This document shows, piece after piece, positions 16,420 to 23,893 of a stretch of 64,000 nt of DNA. Origin of the DNA: Streptomyces sp. NBC_00078 (GTDB taxonomy: Bacteria > Actinomycetota > Actinomycetes > Streptomycetales > Streptomycetaceae); the NCBI RefSeq assembly GCF_026343335.1, contig NZ_JAPELX010000001.1, positions 5,022,001 through 5,086,000 of the forward strand, written 5' to 3'. Below the pieces are notes generated by a model. The model worked only from the letters and a program-made list of their open reading frames with translations, did no database searches and had not been told where the DNA came from. The position numbers were made by a program, and so were the translations under genes. How positions within the stretch are numbered: position 1 is the first letter of the stretch; the number at the start of each line of letters is the position of its first letter.

Positions 16420-18147
16420 TCAGCGGCGTGGTGCGCGTGATGCCGAAGGCGTGGCGAGGCGCGGTGCCATGGCTTGGCCGGCCGTGAGACGGCTGCCCTG
16501 GGTGGGTTCCGGGGCCGTCGGCGCGTAGGCGGGTAGGTCGGCCATGTGACGCAGGCGCCAGACCAGGACGTCACTGATGGAATCGGCGGTGCCCAGTTCC
16601 CTGCGGGCGGCGGCCTTGGCGAGCAGAGTCTGCGGGTTGTGGCCTGCCTGTGTGGCGTCGGTGAGGGTGGTGGCCAGGGCGTCCCAGCCGGGCTCGGCCA
16701 GGATGGTCTCGGCGAGGTCGGGCAGGGCGGCGTGCACGGTGGCGGTGTGGTGGTGGCGCAGGGACGGGGCGATACGGCGGCCACGTTCGCGCAGCACCGT
16801 GAGGGGTTCGGCGGCTGCCTGCTGGTAGGCGGCCCGCAGGTGTTCGGCGGTCCGGCGGGCGGCCTCGGCCTGCTGGGCGTGATGACGCTGGGCGTGCCAG
16901 TGGGCGGCGGCGATGGCGAGGAAGATCAGCGTGTCCAGGACCATCGCGGTGCCGGCCCCGTCCTCGCCCCGGCCGAACGCGGGCCCGCCGTAGACAAGGT
17001 CGCGGGCCGCGCGGCGCAGGTCCTGCGCGTGGCGGAACTCGGCTCGGGTGTGGGAGCGGGAGGCCCGTTCGAACTCCCAGGCTGCCTGGCGCAGTTCGTT
17101 GCGGGTGTGGAGGGCGGAGGTCTTGGCGAGGGCGTCGAGGACTTCGCCGGTGGCGGCGATCTGGGCGGCAGCCGCTCCGTCGTCGCCGCTGTGGTCGAGG
17201 ACGAGCAGTGCCGCCCAGGCCGCGTGAGTGGTGGTGCGCCGTGCCGCAGCGGGTGCTGAGGGCGTGGTGGGGCGTTCCGGCCGCTTGCTGTCGGCGGTCT
17301 CCGTTGGGGCGGAGTCGGTGGTGAAGCGTTTCTGGATGCGGGGCAGGGACAGGTCGGGGGCGAGGGTGGATCCGGCGTAGTAGACCGGTTTCTTGTCCTC
17401 GTTGCGGTCGTCGGGCAGGGCGACCTTGTAGCCCTTCAGGTCACCGGAGGGCATGACCTTGACGCGGACGAGAAGCCCGGCGTCCTTGAGGCGGCCGAGG
17501 AACTCGTCCGTGGAAGCGGCGCCGGCCACCGCGCGGCGGACGGTCTCACGCAGTTCCTCGCGGGAGGCACGCTCCTTGCCCAGACGTTCGGCCTTGTGCA
17601 GTTCGGCGCTGGTGGTGCGTTTGGCTGCGGTGCCGTCGCCGGGGGTGACGCGGTGGAGGCCGTAGTCGGCTTCGATGAGGCGGGCTTCGGCCTGGGCGCG
17701 TTTGCCGGAGCGGTGGTGGTCGGGGCGGCGGCCGTCTTCGCGTACGAGGGTGGCGATGATGTGGATGTGGTCGTCGGCGTGGCGGACGGCGGCCCAGCGG
17801 CAGCCGGCGCCGTCGTCGGGGTCGATGCCGGTGGCCGCGACGATGCGGCGGGCGATGTCGGCCCACTGTTCGTCGGTCAGGATCGGGTCGTCGGGGGCGG
17901 CGCGCACCGAGCAGTGCCACACGTGCTTCTCGGGTCGCTGGTCGGCGTCGAGCAGATGGAGGGGCTGGTCGAGGAGCTGCTTGAGGTCCTCCATCGTGGC
18001 CGAGGGGTCGCGGCCGGGGTCGGGCGCCATGTGGTCGAAGGAGGCGACCAGGTGCGGGTCGAGGTGCTCTTCGTGGGTGCCCTCGCCGTAGAGGTAGCGG
18101 AGCAGGCCGAGGGTACGGCTGCCCTGCTTGTGGATGCTGGGGATCAA
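16420..18147 (-). CDS. Relaxase/mobilization nuclease (MobA/VirD2-like)
   Basis: The 575-residue protein has an N-terminal HUH relaxase domain. The metal-binding histidines are His123, His127 and His129 in VRHADDHIHI, and the catalytic tyrosine is probably Tyr18 or Tyr20 in LRYLYGEG. The relaxase nicks the transfer origin and carries the strand to the recipient. The C-terminal half is Ala/Arg-rich and helical. It starts at a TTG that overlaps the stop of the mobC gene (TTGA), so the two are coupled. No TraB/FtsK translocase gene is seen in this element, so it is likely mobilised with help from another element. Confidence 0.88.
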   Translation of the reverse strand: MIPSIHKQGSRTLGLLRYLYGEGTHEEHLDPHLVASFDHMAPDPGRDPSATMEDLKQLLDQPLHLLDADQRPEKHVWHCSVRAAPDDPILTDEQWADIARRIVAATGIDPDDGAGCRWAAVRHADDHIHIIATLVREDGRRPDHHRSGKRAQAEARLIEADYGLHRVTPGDGTAAKRTTSAELHKAERLGKERASREELRETVRRAVAGAASTDEFLGRLKDAGLLVRVKVMPSGDLKGYKVALPDDRNEDKKPVYYAGSTLAPDLSLPRIQKRFTTDSAPTETADSKRPERPTTPSAPAAARRTTTHAAWAALLVLDHSGDDGAAAAQIAATGEVLDALAKTSALHTRNELRQAAWEFERASRSHTRAEFRHAQDLRRAARDLVYGGPAFGRGEDGAGTAMVLDTLIFLAIAAAHWHAQRHHAQQAEAARRTAEHLRAAYQQAAAEPLTVLRERGRRIAPSLRHHHTATVHAALPDLAETILAEPGWDALATTLTDATQAGHNPQTLLAKAAARRELGTADSISDVLVWRLRHMADLPAYAPTAPEPTQGSRLTAGQAMAPRLATPSASRAPRR

Positions 18148-18773
18148 GCCGCCTCACCTTCTTGCTCCTGGCGGTGGGTGACCCGGTCGGCGGCGTTCTT
18201 CGCGGCGTTGGCCGCGCGGTGGATGTCGGCGAGTACCTCCTTGAGGTGGGGCACATCGCCGCCGGAGTTGAGGGCCTTGGCCACCTGGTTGAGGTTGCTG
18301 CCGGCCCAGCCGAGCTGACGGCGCATGGCGAACAGCTCGGTGAGCACATCGCGTTCGGCGGCAATGGTGGCGGCGGTGCGGGACTGGTCACGGGCGGCAG
18401 CGAGCGCGGAGTGGGCGAGGAAGCCGGCCAGACTCATGCCGACGGCATCGGCGCCGGCCTGGATGATGGCGTGCTCTTGATCGCTGAGGCGGACACTCTG
18501 GGCGGGACGCTGTTTCTTGTCGCGCGGACGCGCCTTCCCCTTGATCTTGGTCCGGCGCTTGCGGCCGGCTTTCCCTGGCTGCGATCCGCCCTCGGTCGCA
18601 GCCTTCCCGTCCGGCGCCCCCTGGCGCCGGACGGGCCCCGCCACCCCCGGGGCGGGGTCGGGTTCGGGCGCTCCCCCTGCGGGGGAGTGTCCGAACCTCC
18701 AACTTGCTGTGCGGTTGTCTGGGGCGATGGGTGTCTCCTGCCAGTTGGTGTGTTCGTGGTGTCGGTCGTGCAC
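18144..18773 (-). CDS. MobC-like relaxosome accessory protein
   Basis: The 209-residue protein ends in a MobC-type domain: SVRLSDQEHAIIQAGADAVG (about 100-120), SLAGFLAHSAL, and the family hallmark GSNLNQVAKALNSGG near 170. MobC proteins bind near oriT and help the relaxase nick. The N-terminal 95 residues are basic, Gly/Pro/Lys-rich and probably unstructured. GTG 18773 has GGAGAG upstream; longer forms reach 18914 but cross non-coding repeats. It is co-translated with the relaxase. The palindrome array at 18916-19193 lies directly upstream, where an oriT or an autoregulatory site would be expected. Confidence 0.82.
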   Translation of the reverse strand: MHDRHHEHTNWQETPIAPDNRTASWRFGHSPAGGAPEPDPAPGVAGPVRRQGAPDGKAATEGGSQPGKAGRKRRTKIKGKARPRDKKQRPAQSVRLSDQEHAIIQAGADAVGMSLAGFLAHSALAAARDQSRTAATIAAERDVLTELFAMRRQLGWAGSNLNQVAKALNSGGDVPHLKEVLADIHRAANAAKNAADRVTHRQEQEGEAA

Positions 18774-18915
18774 GTGCGGCTCTCCGGGGGTGTGGTCGGT
18801 AGGGGGATGAGGCGCCGAGCGATGGCAGATGATGCCAGCGGCCGGGGCGATTCGACGGTCGTGGGAGTTGCGGTAGCCGCAGTCAGGGCGGGGCTGTCGT
18901 TGCGAGGAGAGCAAG

Positions 18916-19193
18916 GGGGACCGGTCCCCAAAGCGCTGCGGTGCACGGTCCCCAGACGCTTGGGGACCGGGACACGAGGCTCATCGGGAACGGTCCCCCT
19001 GACACGCCGTCACGGGGACCGTCCCCCTTTCACCGCATGGTCCTGTCCCCAAGGGGACCGAACGGGCTGCTGTGGGGACGGTCCCCGTTGCTGTGGCCGT
19101 TCTGGGGACCGGCATGAAAGGCCCTCTGAGCTGCGGTTTCAAAGGGGACCGGTCCCCGGAAATCGTCGGCACGGTCCCCGGGACGCGGTCCCC
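18916..19193. repeat. Array of GGGGACC/GGTCCCC palindromes, candidate oriT or operator array
   Basis: About fifteen copies of the heptamer GGGGACC, or its complement, occur within 278 bases, mostly with close spacing. Full or near-full palindromes (GGGGACC-GGTCCCC) lie at 18916-18929, 19014-19027, 19074-19086 and 19144-19157. An inverted arrangement GTCCCC-AA-GGGGAC is at 19045-19058, and single copies are at 18947-18953, 18962-18968, 18992-18998, 19104-19110, 19173-19179 and 19187-19193. A weaker copy follows near 19205. No gene occupies 18774-19282. The array sits upstream of mobC-mobA and downstream of the replication-type genes. A multi-site protein-binding region (transfer origin, iterons or a cooperative operator) is the likely explanation. 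Confidence 0.8.
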
Positions 19194-19282
19194 GAAGTGC
19201 TCATCGGGACCGTTGTATGACCGGTTCGGGACCGACGGTCGTAGCCCCACGCAGCTGCCGCGAGGAGTGACGCCGAGCTGTG

Positions 19283-19972
19283 TCACGCAACTCGGTGTCG
19301 GTCAATCCGGGCAGCGGCGAGGTCGACGCGCGACGGGTGGGGAGTCGCACGTACGACATTGCCCCGGGCAGCTCCGTCAGGGCTCGCCCTCCGCTGACGG
19401 CACGGGGAGCCCACAGGCGCGTGGCACCAGTCGCAGCGGACACCGAGCGTATCGGGGACACCCTCGGCTACGGCTGCCTCGCGCGCGGCGCGGGTCGGGC
19501 GGTAGCGGGCCAGCTCGGTGCGTACGGCCGGCGGGATGCACGACCCGATCTCGCGCAGCCGCTCCTCGACGTCGCGAGGCTGGCCACCGCTGGTGATCTG
19601 GTGGTGTGTCGAAGGGGCGGCAATGCCGGCGGCGACCGCGTTCCGGGACCGGAGCAGCTCGGCACGCCAGGCAGCCGGATCGTCGGGGTCGGCGGCCGGG
19701 GTGGGGTCGGTGTGCCGGTCGAGGCGGTCGCGTCGGTGGGCACGCCATCTGCGGGCGACGTCCACGGGCAGGATCGGGTACGGGGAGTCGAGGATGTGGG
19801 TCCGTATCGCCTGGCGGACGTCCCAGCCGTGGTCGGTAGCGAAGGGCACGTCAGCGAGCAGTTCCTGCCACTGGGCGATCTGGTCACGGGCGTCGCCAGT
19901 GCCGGTGCGGATGGTGCGGGGGTCGAGGTGTCCGATGTAGGCGAGGACGGCGGCGACTTCGCGTCGGTCCAA
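19283..19972 (-). CDS. Mobile-element protein with C-terminal zinc-finger-like motif
   Basis: The 229-residue protein starts MDRREVAAVLAYIGHLDPRT and continues with a helical region containing TDHGWDVRQAIRTHI. Near residue 180 it has CDWCHAPVGSPC, a zinc-knuckle-like motif frequent in actinobacterial phage and plasmid proteins that act on DNA. It follows the replication-type gene by 7 bases on the same strand, so the two form an operon. I infer an accessory replication role (loader or primase partner) from context only. Confidence 0.68.
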   Translation of the reverse strand: MDRREVAAVLAYIGHLDPRTIRTGTGDARDQIAQWQELLADVPFATDHGWDVRQAIRTHILDSPYPILPVDVARRWRAHRRDRLDRHTDPTPAADPDDPAAWRAELLRSRNAVAAGIAAPSTHHQITSGGQPRDVEERLREIGSCIPPAVRTELARYRPTRAAREAAVAEGVPDTLGVRCDWCHAPVGSPCRQRRASPDGAARGNVVRATPHPSRVDLAAARIDRHRVA

Positions 19973-19979
19973 AGGCGGG

Positions 19980-20822
19980 TTACTCCGTTCCAGTCGGCTC
20001 GTCGAGGGCGGCGAGCAGGGCGGCCATGTGCGCCTCGGATCGCGTCATGCCGGTGGTCGGGGCGGGGGTACCGCCGGGCAGGGCGTAGAGGTTCGGGCGG
20101 GCAGGGGCGGGGGTGTGTTCCCGGGCGATCCACGCGCGCCAGTCGGCGGCCCACGCGTCGGCGGTGCGGGGCGCCCACGAGCTCCGGTAGGTGCGCCACT
20201 TCTCGTCGGCGGTGTGCAGGGCGTTTTCGCCGAGTCGGTCGAGGTGGCCGTGGTGCTGCAGCCAGGAACGGGCGTTGTCGTCGATCTGCCACTCGATGGC
20301 GGAGATGAGTGGGGCAGAGCTGCTGCTCTTACCGTTCACCTTCGGTTCTCTTCTGTTCTGGGGGTCGGAATCTGCACCCCCCTCGGGTCGGAATCCGTAC
20401 CCCCTGAGGGCCGGATTCCGTTCCCCGGGGCCGGAATCCGGCCCCTCTTCAAAAGGGTTAGCAGGGTCGGATTCTGGCCCCCAGGGGGTCGAAATCTGAT
20501 CCCCGGGGAGGGTCGGATTCTGATCCCCCTCCCTGGCCTGTTCGGCAAGGAACAGGGCGGCGATCGGGAGGCAGTAGTAGGTCTCTCCGCGTGGTCCCTT
20601 GCGGTCGGGGAACTGCCCCAGTTCACCGTCGGCGATCAGTTTCGCCAGGGCGTCGCGCACGGCGGTGCGGGAGGCGTTGGCGCGTTTCATGAGGGTGGGC
20701 ACGGACGCGTACGCGACGCAGTGCCGGTCGCGGCACCGGTCGGCGATCAGGGCGAGGACCATGCGGGCGGTGCCCTTGCTGTGGCTGCGGTCCCACACCC
20801 ATTCTCGGGCGTCGTAGCTCAT
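19980..20822 (-). CDS. Winged-helix replication-initiator-like protein with internal iterons
   Basis: The 280-residue protein opens with a helix-turn-helix domain (SHSKGTARMVLALIADRC...SVPTLMKRANASRTAVRDALAKL), as in replication or partition proteins of actinobacterial elements. Residues about 100-160 are a Pro/Gly/Asp/Asn-rich linker coded by a DNA repeat array. The C-terminal part (DNARSWLQHHGHL...WAADWRAWI) resembles the DnaD-like tails of such initiators. It is the first gene of the minus-strand run that leads through the zinc-finger-like gene. Origins inside rep genes are common in plasmids, which fits the internal repeats. Confidence 0.72.
   Translation of the reverse strand: MSYDAREWVWDRSHSKGTARMVLALIADRCRDRHCVAYASVPTLMKRANASRTAVRDALAKLIADGELGQFPDRKGPRGETYYCLPIAALFLAEQAREGDQNPTLPGDQISTPWGPESDPANPFEEGPDSGPGERNPALRGYGFRPEGGADSDPQNRREPKVNGKSSSSAPLISAIEWQIDDNARSWLQHHGHLDRLGENALHTADEKWRTYRSSWAPRTADAWAADWRAWIAREHTPAPARPNLYALPGGTPAPTTGMTRSEAHMAALLAALDEPTGTE
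20364..20530. repeat. Seven iteron-like repeats inside the replication-type gene
   Basis: A core CGGAATC (or CGGATTC/CGAAATC), flanked by GGGT on the left and CCCC on the right, begins at 20366, 20389, 20412, 20432, 20468, 20490 and 20514. Spacings are 23, 23, 20, 36, 22 and 24 bases, close to two turns of the helix except for one gap. The starts fall in all three reading frames (20366 and 20389 and 20412 differ modulo 3), so the repeats encode different peptides. Repetition is therefore kept at the DNA level, as for replication iterons. Confidence 0.72.
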
Positions 20823-21264
20823 CGGGCGGCGGCTCCTAGGTCAGGGCGTGGAGGTGCAGTGAGCCCTTGTCGGGCGATGCACGGGGGAGGGGTGGTGGCG
20901 TCGTACAGCCAAGACAGCCACATCCATGCCGCGCAAGTCCAGCATTCCGTCAGGAAATCAGACAGCCGACGGCGAACGGATGCTGCGCGGCATCACCAAA
21001 ACCATAAACCCGAATCGGCCGTTGCCGAAATAGTGCACCGTTAGATGAAGCCAGAAGCATCACGTCGAGAACCCGTTGACTCCGCTGCGGGCGCAAGCTA
21101 CAACACAACACCCCACGTCAGAGCATGCCTTCGAGCTGGCGCAGACACCGCCGACCGGGCACTCGGAACCCAGCCCAGAGGTAAGCCCCAGCCGTTCGCC
21201 GGGCGCAACATAGCCGACGATCGCCGGTTAACCAAACCGGCGAATGGAAGCTACAAATGGAGCC
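20823..21264. promoter_or_regulatory. Divergent control region with palindromic operator
   Basis: This 442-base gap separates the minus-strand replication operon from the plus-strand repressor-excisionase-integrase genes. The clearest signal is an inverted repeat with 8-base arms and a 5-base spacer (CGCCGGTT at 21222-21229, AACCGGCG at 21235-21242), 23 bases before the XRE repressor start. This is a good operator candidate. The rest holds no gene I can support. Confidence 0.55.
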
Positions 21265-21568
21265 ATGACAGCACGATCCCTGGAAATCGGACCGGCCGGA
21301 ATACGGACCGCCCGCACTATCGAAATCCTCCGCCCCGAACGCGGCCTCGCCCAGCGCGAGCTCGCCGCCCGCGTCAGCGCCCTCGGCCGTCCGGTGACCC
21401 AACATGATGCTGTCCCGCATCGAACGCGCCCAACGCCGCTGCGACATCGACGACCTCGTCGCCCTCGCCCGAGCCCTCCTTGTCTCGCCCCTCGTGCTGC
21501 TGCAGGAGGCCGAGCGCCCACGAGTTTCGTTCAGCGCCGCTGACCGAGTACGCCCACCACAGAGTTAG
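21265..21568 (+). pseudogene. XRE-family repressor, broken by a one-base frameshift
   Basis: Translation from ATG 21265 gives a typical XRE start (MTARSLEIGPAGIRTARTIE, then LAQRELAARVSALGRPVT). After the CCC at 21398-21400 the frame fails, but one base later the rest of the domain resumes as NMMLSRIERAQRRCDIDDLV and LLQEAERPRVSF, ending at TAG 21566-21568. Removing one C restores a 100-residue protein. Such a gene just upstream of xis and int is the expected repressor of the element. Either the element has lost its repressor, or the extra C is a sequencing error. Confidence 0.72.
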
Positions 21569-21647
21569 GAACCCAGCCCTCTTGCACCACACCGCAACAT
21601 CCCCTGTTCTCACACGCCCGCTTCCCCGCACCGAGGGTAAAGGAGCC

Positions 21648-21974
21648 TTGCCCCGCCTCTACCGCCCCGAGGAGATCGCCGAGACGCTCGGCTGCTCTGC
21701 CTGGTGGGTCAAGGACCGGGCGCGCAGGCGCCTGATACCGCACACGCGGGTCGGTCGCGCATACCGCTTCACCGCCGGACACCTCGCCGAGATCATCCGT
21801 ATCCACGAAGAGCCGGCCACGCGGTCCGCGCAGCGCACCCCTCCCCGGACACCTCAGCCTGCGCCGACAACTACGTCATCGCGTAGGAGGCGACTGCCCC
21901 AGCCCCCGATGCCCTCCGCGCAACGTCTCCAGGCCCGACCGCCCCGCAGGTCCCAGTACGGCACTGCGGCCTAG
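21648..21974 (+). CDS. Excisionase-like HTH protein
   Basis: The 108-residue protein starts at a TTG with AAGGAG 5 bases upstream. Residues 1-50 (LYRPEEIAETLGCSAWWVKDRARRRLIPHTRVGRAYRF) are a MerR/excisionase-type winged helix. The rest is Arg/Pro/Thr-rich. Excisionases bind arms of the attachment site and direct the integrase toward excision. The integrase gene follows 39 bases downstream on the same strand, the usual order. Confidence 0.82.
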   Translation: MPRLYRPEEIAETLGCSAWWVKDRARRRLIPHTRVGRAYRFTAGHLAEIIRIHEEPATRSAQRTPPRTPQPAPTTTSSRRRRLPQPPMPSAQRLQARPPRRSQYGTAA

Positions 21975-22013
21975 CACGACACAACAGACCACAGGAAGGA
22001 GGGAGCACGAGGC

Positions 22014-23531
22014 ATGGGCTTCGCCGAGAAACGCGGCAGTTACTGGCGCGGCAGGTACAAGGTCAGCGAAGGCAAGTACGGCACCGTCGCCGACCCGACG
22101 GGTGCGGTGGTCAAGTTCGCCACGAAGCGCGAGGCGAAGCAGGCCGCAGACGAGGAAGAGGCCAGGGTCCGGCGCGGCACCTGGCGCGACCCAGCAGCCG
22201 GACAGGAGACCTTCGGCGAGTACGCCAGTCGCTGGTACGACGCCCAGGACCTGGCCGCATCCACCATGCAGAACTATCGGCGCCACATTGAGGAGCACCT
22301 GCTCCCCGAGTTCCAGGACAAGGCCCTCGCTGGCATCCTCCGTACAGACGTGGAAACCTGGGAGAAGCGGGAGAAGTCCGTCTACGCCGCATCCAGCGTC
22401 AAGACCTGGCGCTCGACGCTCCACCTCATCCTGGCCGACGCCGTGGACGAGGGCCTAATCGCCGCCAACCCGGCCACCAAACGACGCGGACGCGGTAAGC
22501 GCGCCGGCCGTTCCCGTGACCGGGGACCCGAGAAGGTGATCACCGATCCGCGCGGCCTGCTGCTTATCGCCGAACGCGCGGCCCTGCTGTCCGGGCGCGA
22601 CGACGAGTTCGTCGCCGTGATCCTCAAGGGATACACGGGCATGCGGTGGGGCGAAATAGTCGGCCTGGAAACAGAGTTCGCGCGACCGGACTCCGTACGG
22701 GTGGAGCATCAGCTGTACGAACTGGACTCGGGCGAGCTGATCCGCTGCCCGCCCAAGGACGACAGCTACCGCACCATCGACGCGACGGACTGGCTGTCGG
22801 CCCTGGTCGCCGACCACATCGCCCGTACGAAGCCGACGCCGTGCGCCTGCCACGGCAAGAGGTACGTGTTCCGTGGCCAGGGCACCGCTCGCACCGGTGG
22901 GCACGCGGGCGCCAAGCTCGTGGACGTCGCTCGCCGTGCGGAGGTCTCCAGCGGCACCGTGTCCAATGTCCTCAACCACCCCGAGCGGGTACGGGAGGAC
23001 ACCCGCGTCCGTGTTCAACGTGCCATAGCCGAGCTGAAGTTCGTCCGAGGAGGCGTTCCGACGGAGAACGCCGCCCACTGGCGCCGCAACGGCTTCGCCA
23101 CCTGGCTGTTCGCGCCGGCCACCTCCGGCTGGTACCCGAAGAAGGCACCTCAGGAGGCCCGCCCGGTCCCGCTGCTCGGCGAGCCGTGGCCCGGTGTCCC
23201 GGTCCGCGGCCGCAACGCCCAAGGCCGGGCCGACGCCTGCTGGCTGCCGGTTGCCAGAGGGCTCACTCCGCACGGCCTGCGCCACTCCCACCGCACGCAC
23301 ATGGAGGATCTCGGCACCGAGAAGGTGCTGATGGACGAGCGTATGGGCCACATCGACGGCTCGGTCTCGGCCCGCTACGCCCACGTGACCCCCGGCATGC
23401 GCGAGCGTCTCAAGTTCGGCCTGACTGAGCAGTGGGAGGCAGCGCTCGATGCCCGGCGGGGCCTGCATCCGGGCTCACCGGTCGCCGTACTCGATCGGCT
23501 GCTGCACGCTCGCGCCACGACGATGGCCTGA
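22014..23531 (+). CDS. Tyrosine integrase with an inserted LacI-type HTH
   Basis: The 505-residue protein is a phage-type tyrosine recombinase. It has an N-terminal arm-binding domain (residues 1-60), a SAM-like core-binding domain (about 65-150), and a catalytic domain with Arg in GYTGMRWGE near 213, HGLRH near 420, MGHIDG near 443 and the nucleophile in SARYAHVT near 455. Between the catalytic Arg and the HxxR box, residues about 300-346 (VDVARRAEVSSGTVSNVLNH, then RVREDTRVRVQRAIAEL) are a textbook LacI-family helix-turn-helix with hinge. The reading frame is continuous, so this is a domain insertion and not an artefact of two genes. It probably adds a DNA-binding contact. It likely drives integration of the element, perhaps at the tRNA-Pro site 7 kb to the right. 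Confidence 0.9.
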   Translation: MGFAEKRGSYWRGRYKVSEGKYGTVADPTGAVVKFATKREAKQAADEEEARVRRGTWRDPAAGQETFGEYASRWYDAQDLAASTMQNYRRHIEEHLLPEFQDKALAGILRTDVETWEKREKSVYAASSVKTWRSTLHLILADAVDEGLIAANPATKRRGRGKRAGRSRDRGPEKVITDPRGLLLIAERAALLSGRDDEFVAVILKGYTGMRWGEIVGLETEFARPDSVRVEHQLYELDSGELIRCPPKDDSYRTIDATDWLSALVADHIARTKPTPCACHGKRYVFRGQGTARTGGHAGAKLVDVARRAEVSSGTVSNVLNHPERVREDTRVRVQRAIAELKFVRGGVPTENAAHWRRNGFATWLFAPATSGWYPKKAPQEARPVPLLGEPWPGVPVRGRNAQGRADACWLPVARGLTPHGLRHSHRTHMEDLGTEKVLMDERMGHIDGSVSARYAHVTPGMRERLKFGLTEQWEAALDARRGLHPGSPVAVLDRLLHARATTMA

Positions 23532-23561
23532 TGGTCGGGAGACGGCATCCGGTTACCTCGA

Positions 23562-23738
23562 ATGCTGCGTGGCGGTGAGCCGGTCATCGAAGGAACCCGG
23601 ATTCCCGCTGCAGAGGTAGCAGCCCTGGTCAGGGACGGTGTCCCCCGGACCGGGGCAGCGGCTTCTATCCAGGGGTTAGTGCAGCGCGTCGCAGGTTATC
23701 TGCTGGTCGGGATCGTGTGTTTCAGTCACCTGGTGTAG
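23562..23738 (+). pseudogene. Truncated DUF433-family gene
   Basis: A frame of 58 codons starts MLRGGEPVIEGTRIPAAEVA and continues LVRDGVPRT, which is the conserved core of DUF433 proteins (an antitoxin-like family). The family's next block is missing and replaced from about 23655 by unrelated residues. The N-terminal part before GGEPVIEGTRIP is also absent. Thus both ends are lost and the piece is a remnant, 30 bases after the integrase stop. Confidence 0.5.
23681..23697. repeat. 17-base direct repeat, copy 1
   Basis: GCAGCGCGTCGCAGGTT at this place matches 25467-25483 at 16 of 17 bases (one G/A difference). The two copies flank the glycine-zipper XRE operon. They may be scars of an insertion or recombination event. 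Confidence 0.4.
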
Positions 23739-23893
23739 TCGGCGAGGTGGATGAGGGCGGCGGTGGCCAAGACGCGGAGGAGCCCCAATGGTTCGACCAG
23801 GCCGCATGCCCCTCACCCACCGTCACCGCCAGCTGGAAAGGGACTTGCGGCGCGCTGTAGCGCCTGGTCCGCGCGTGGCAATGACTTCGGGAC
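23739..23893. other. Gene-free remnant stretch
   Basis: Read on the minus strand, 23732-23815 gives a short tail GLVEPLGLLRVLATAALIHL ending ADYTR and a stop, which looks like the C-terminus of a larger protein, perhaps a transposase. It is preceded by stops and has no start. I regard it as debris of a lost gene. Confidence 0.3.

Noticed and set aside
23732..23815. Tail of a possible transposase on the minus strand
   Set aside because: It is too short, has no catalytic motif and stops lie upstream, so no named element is called.
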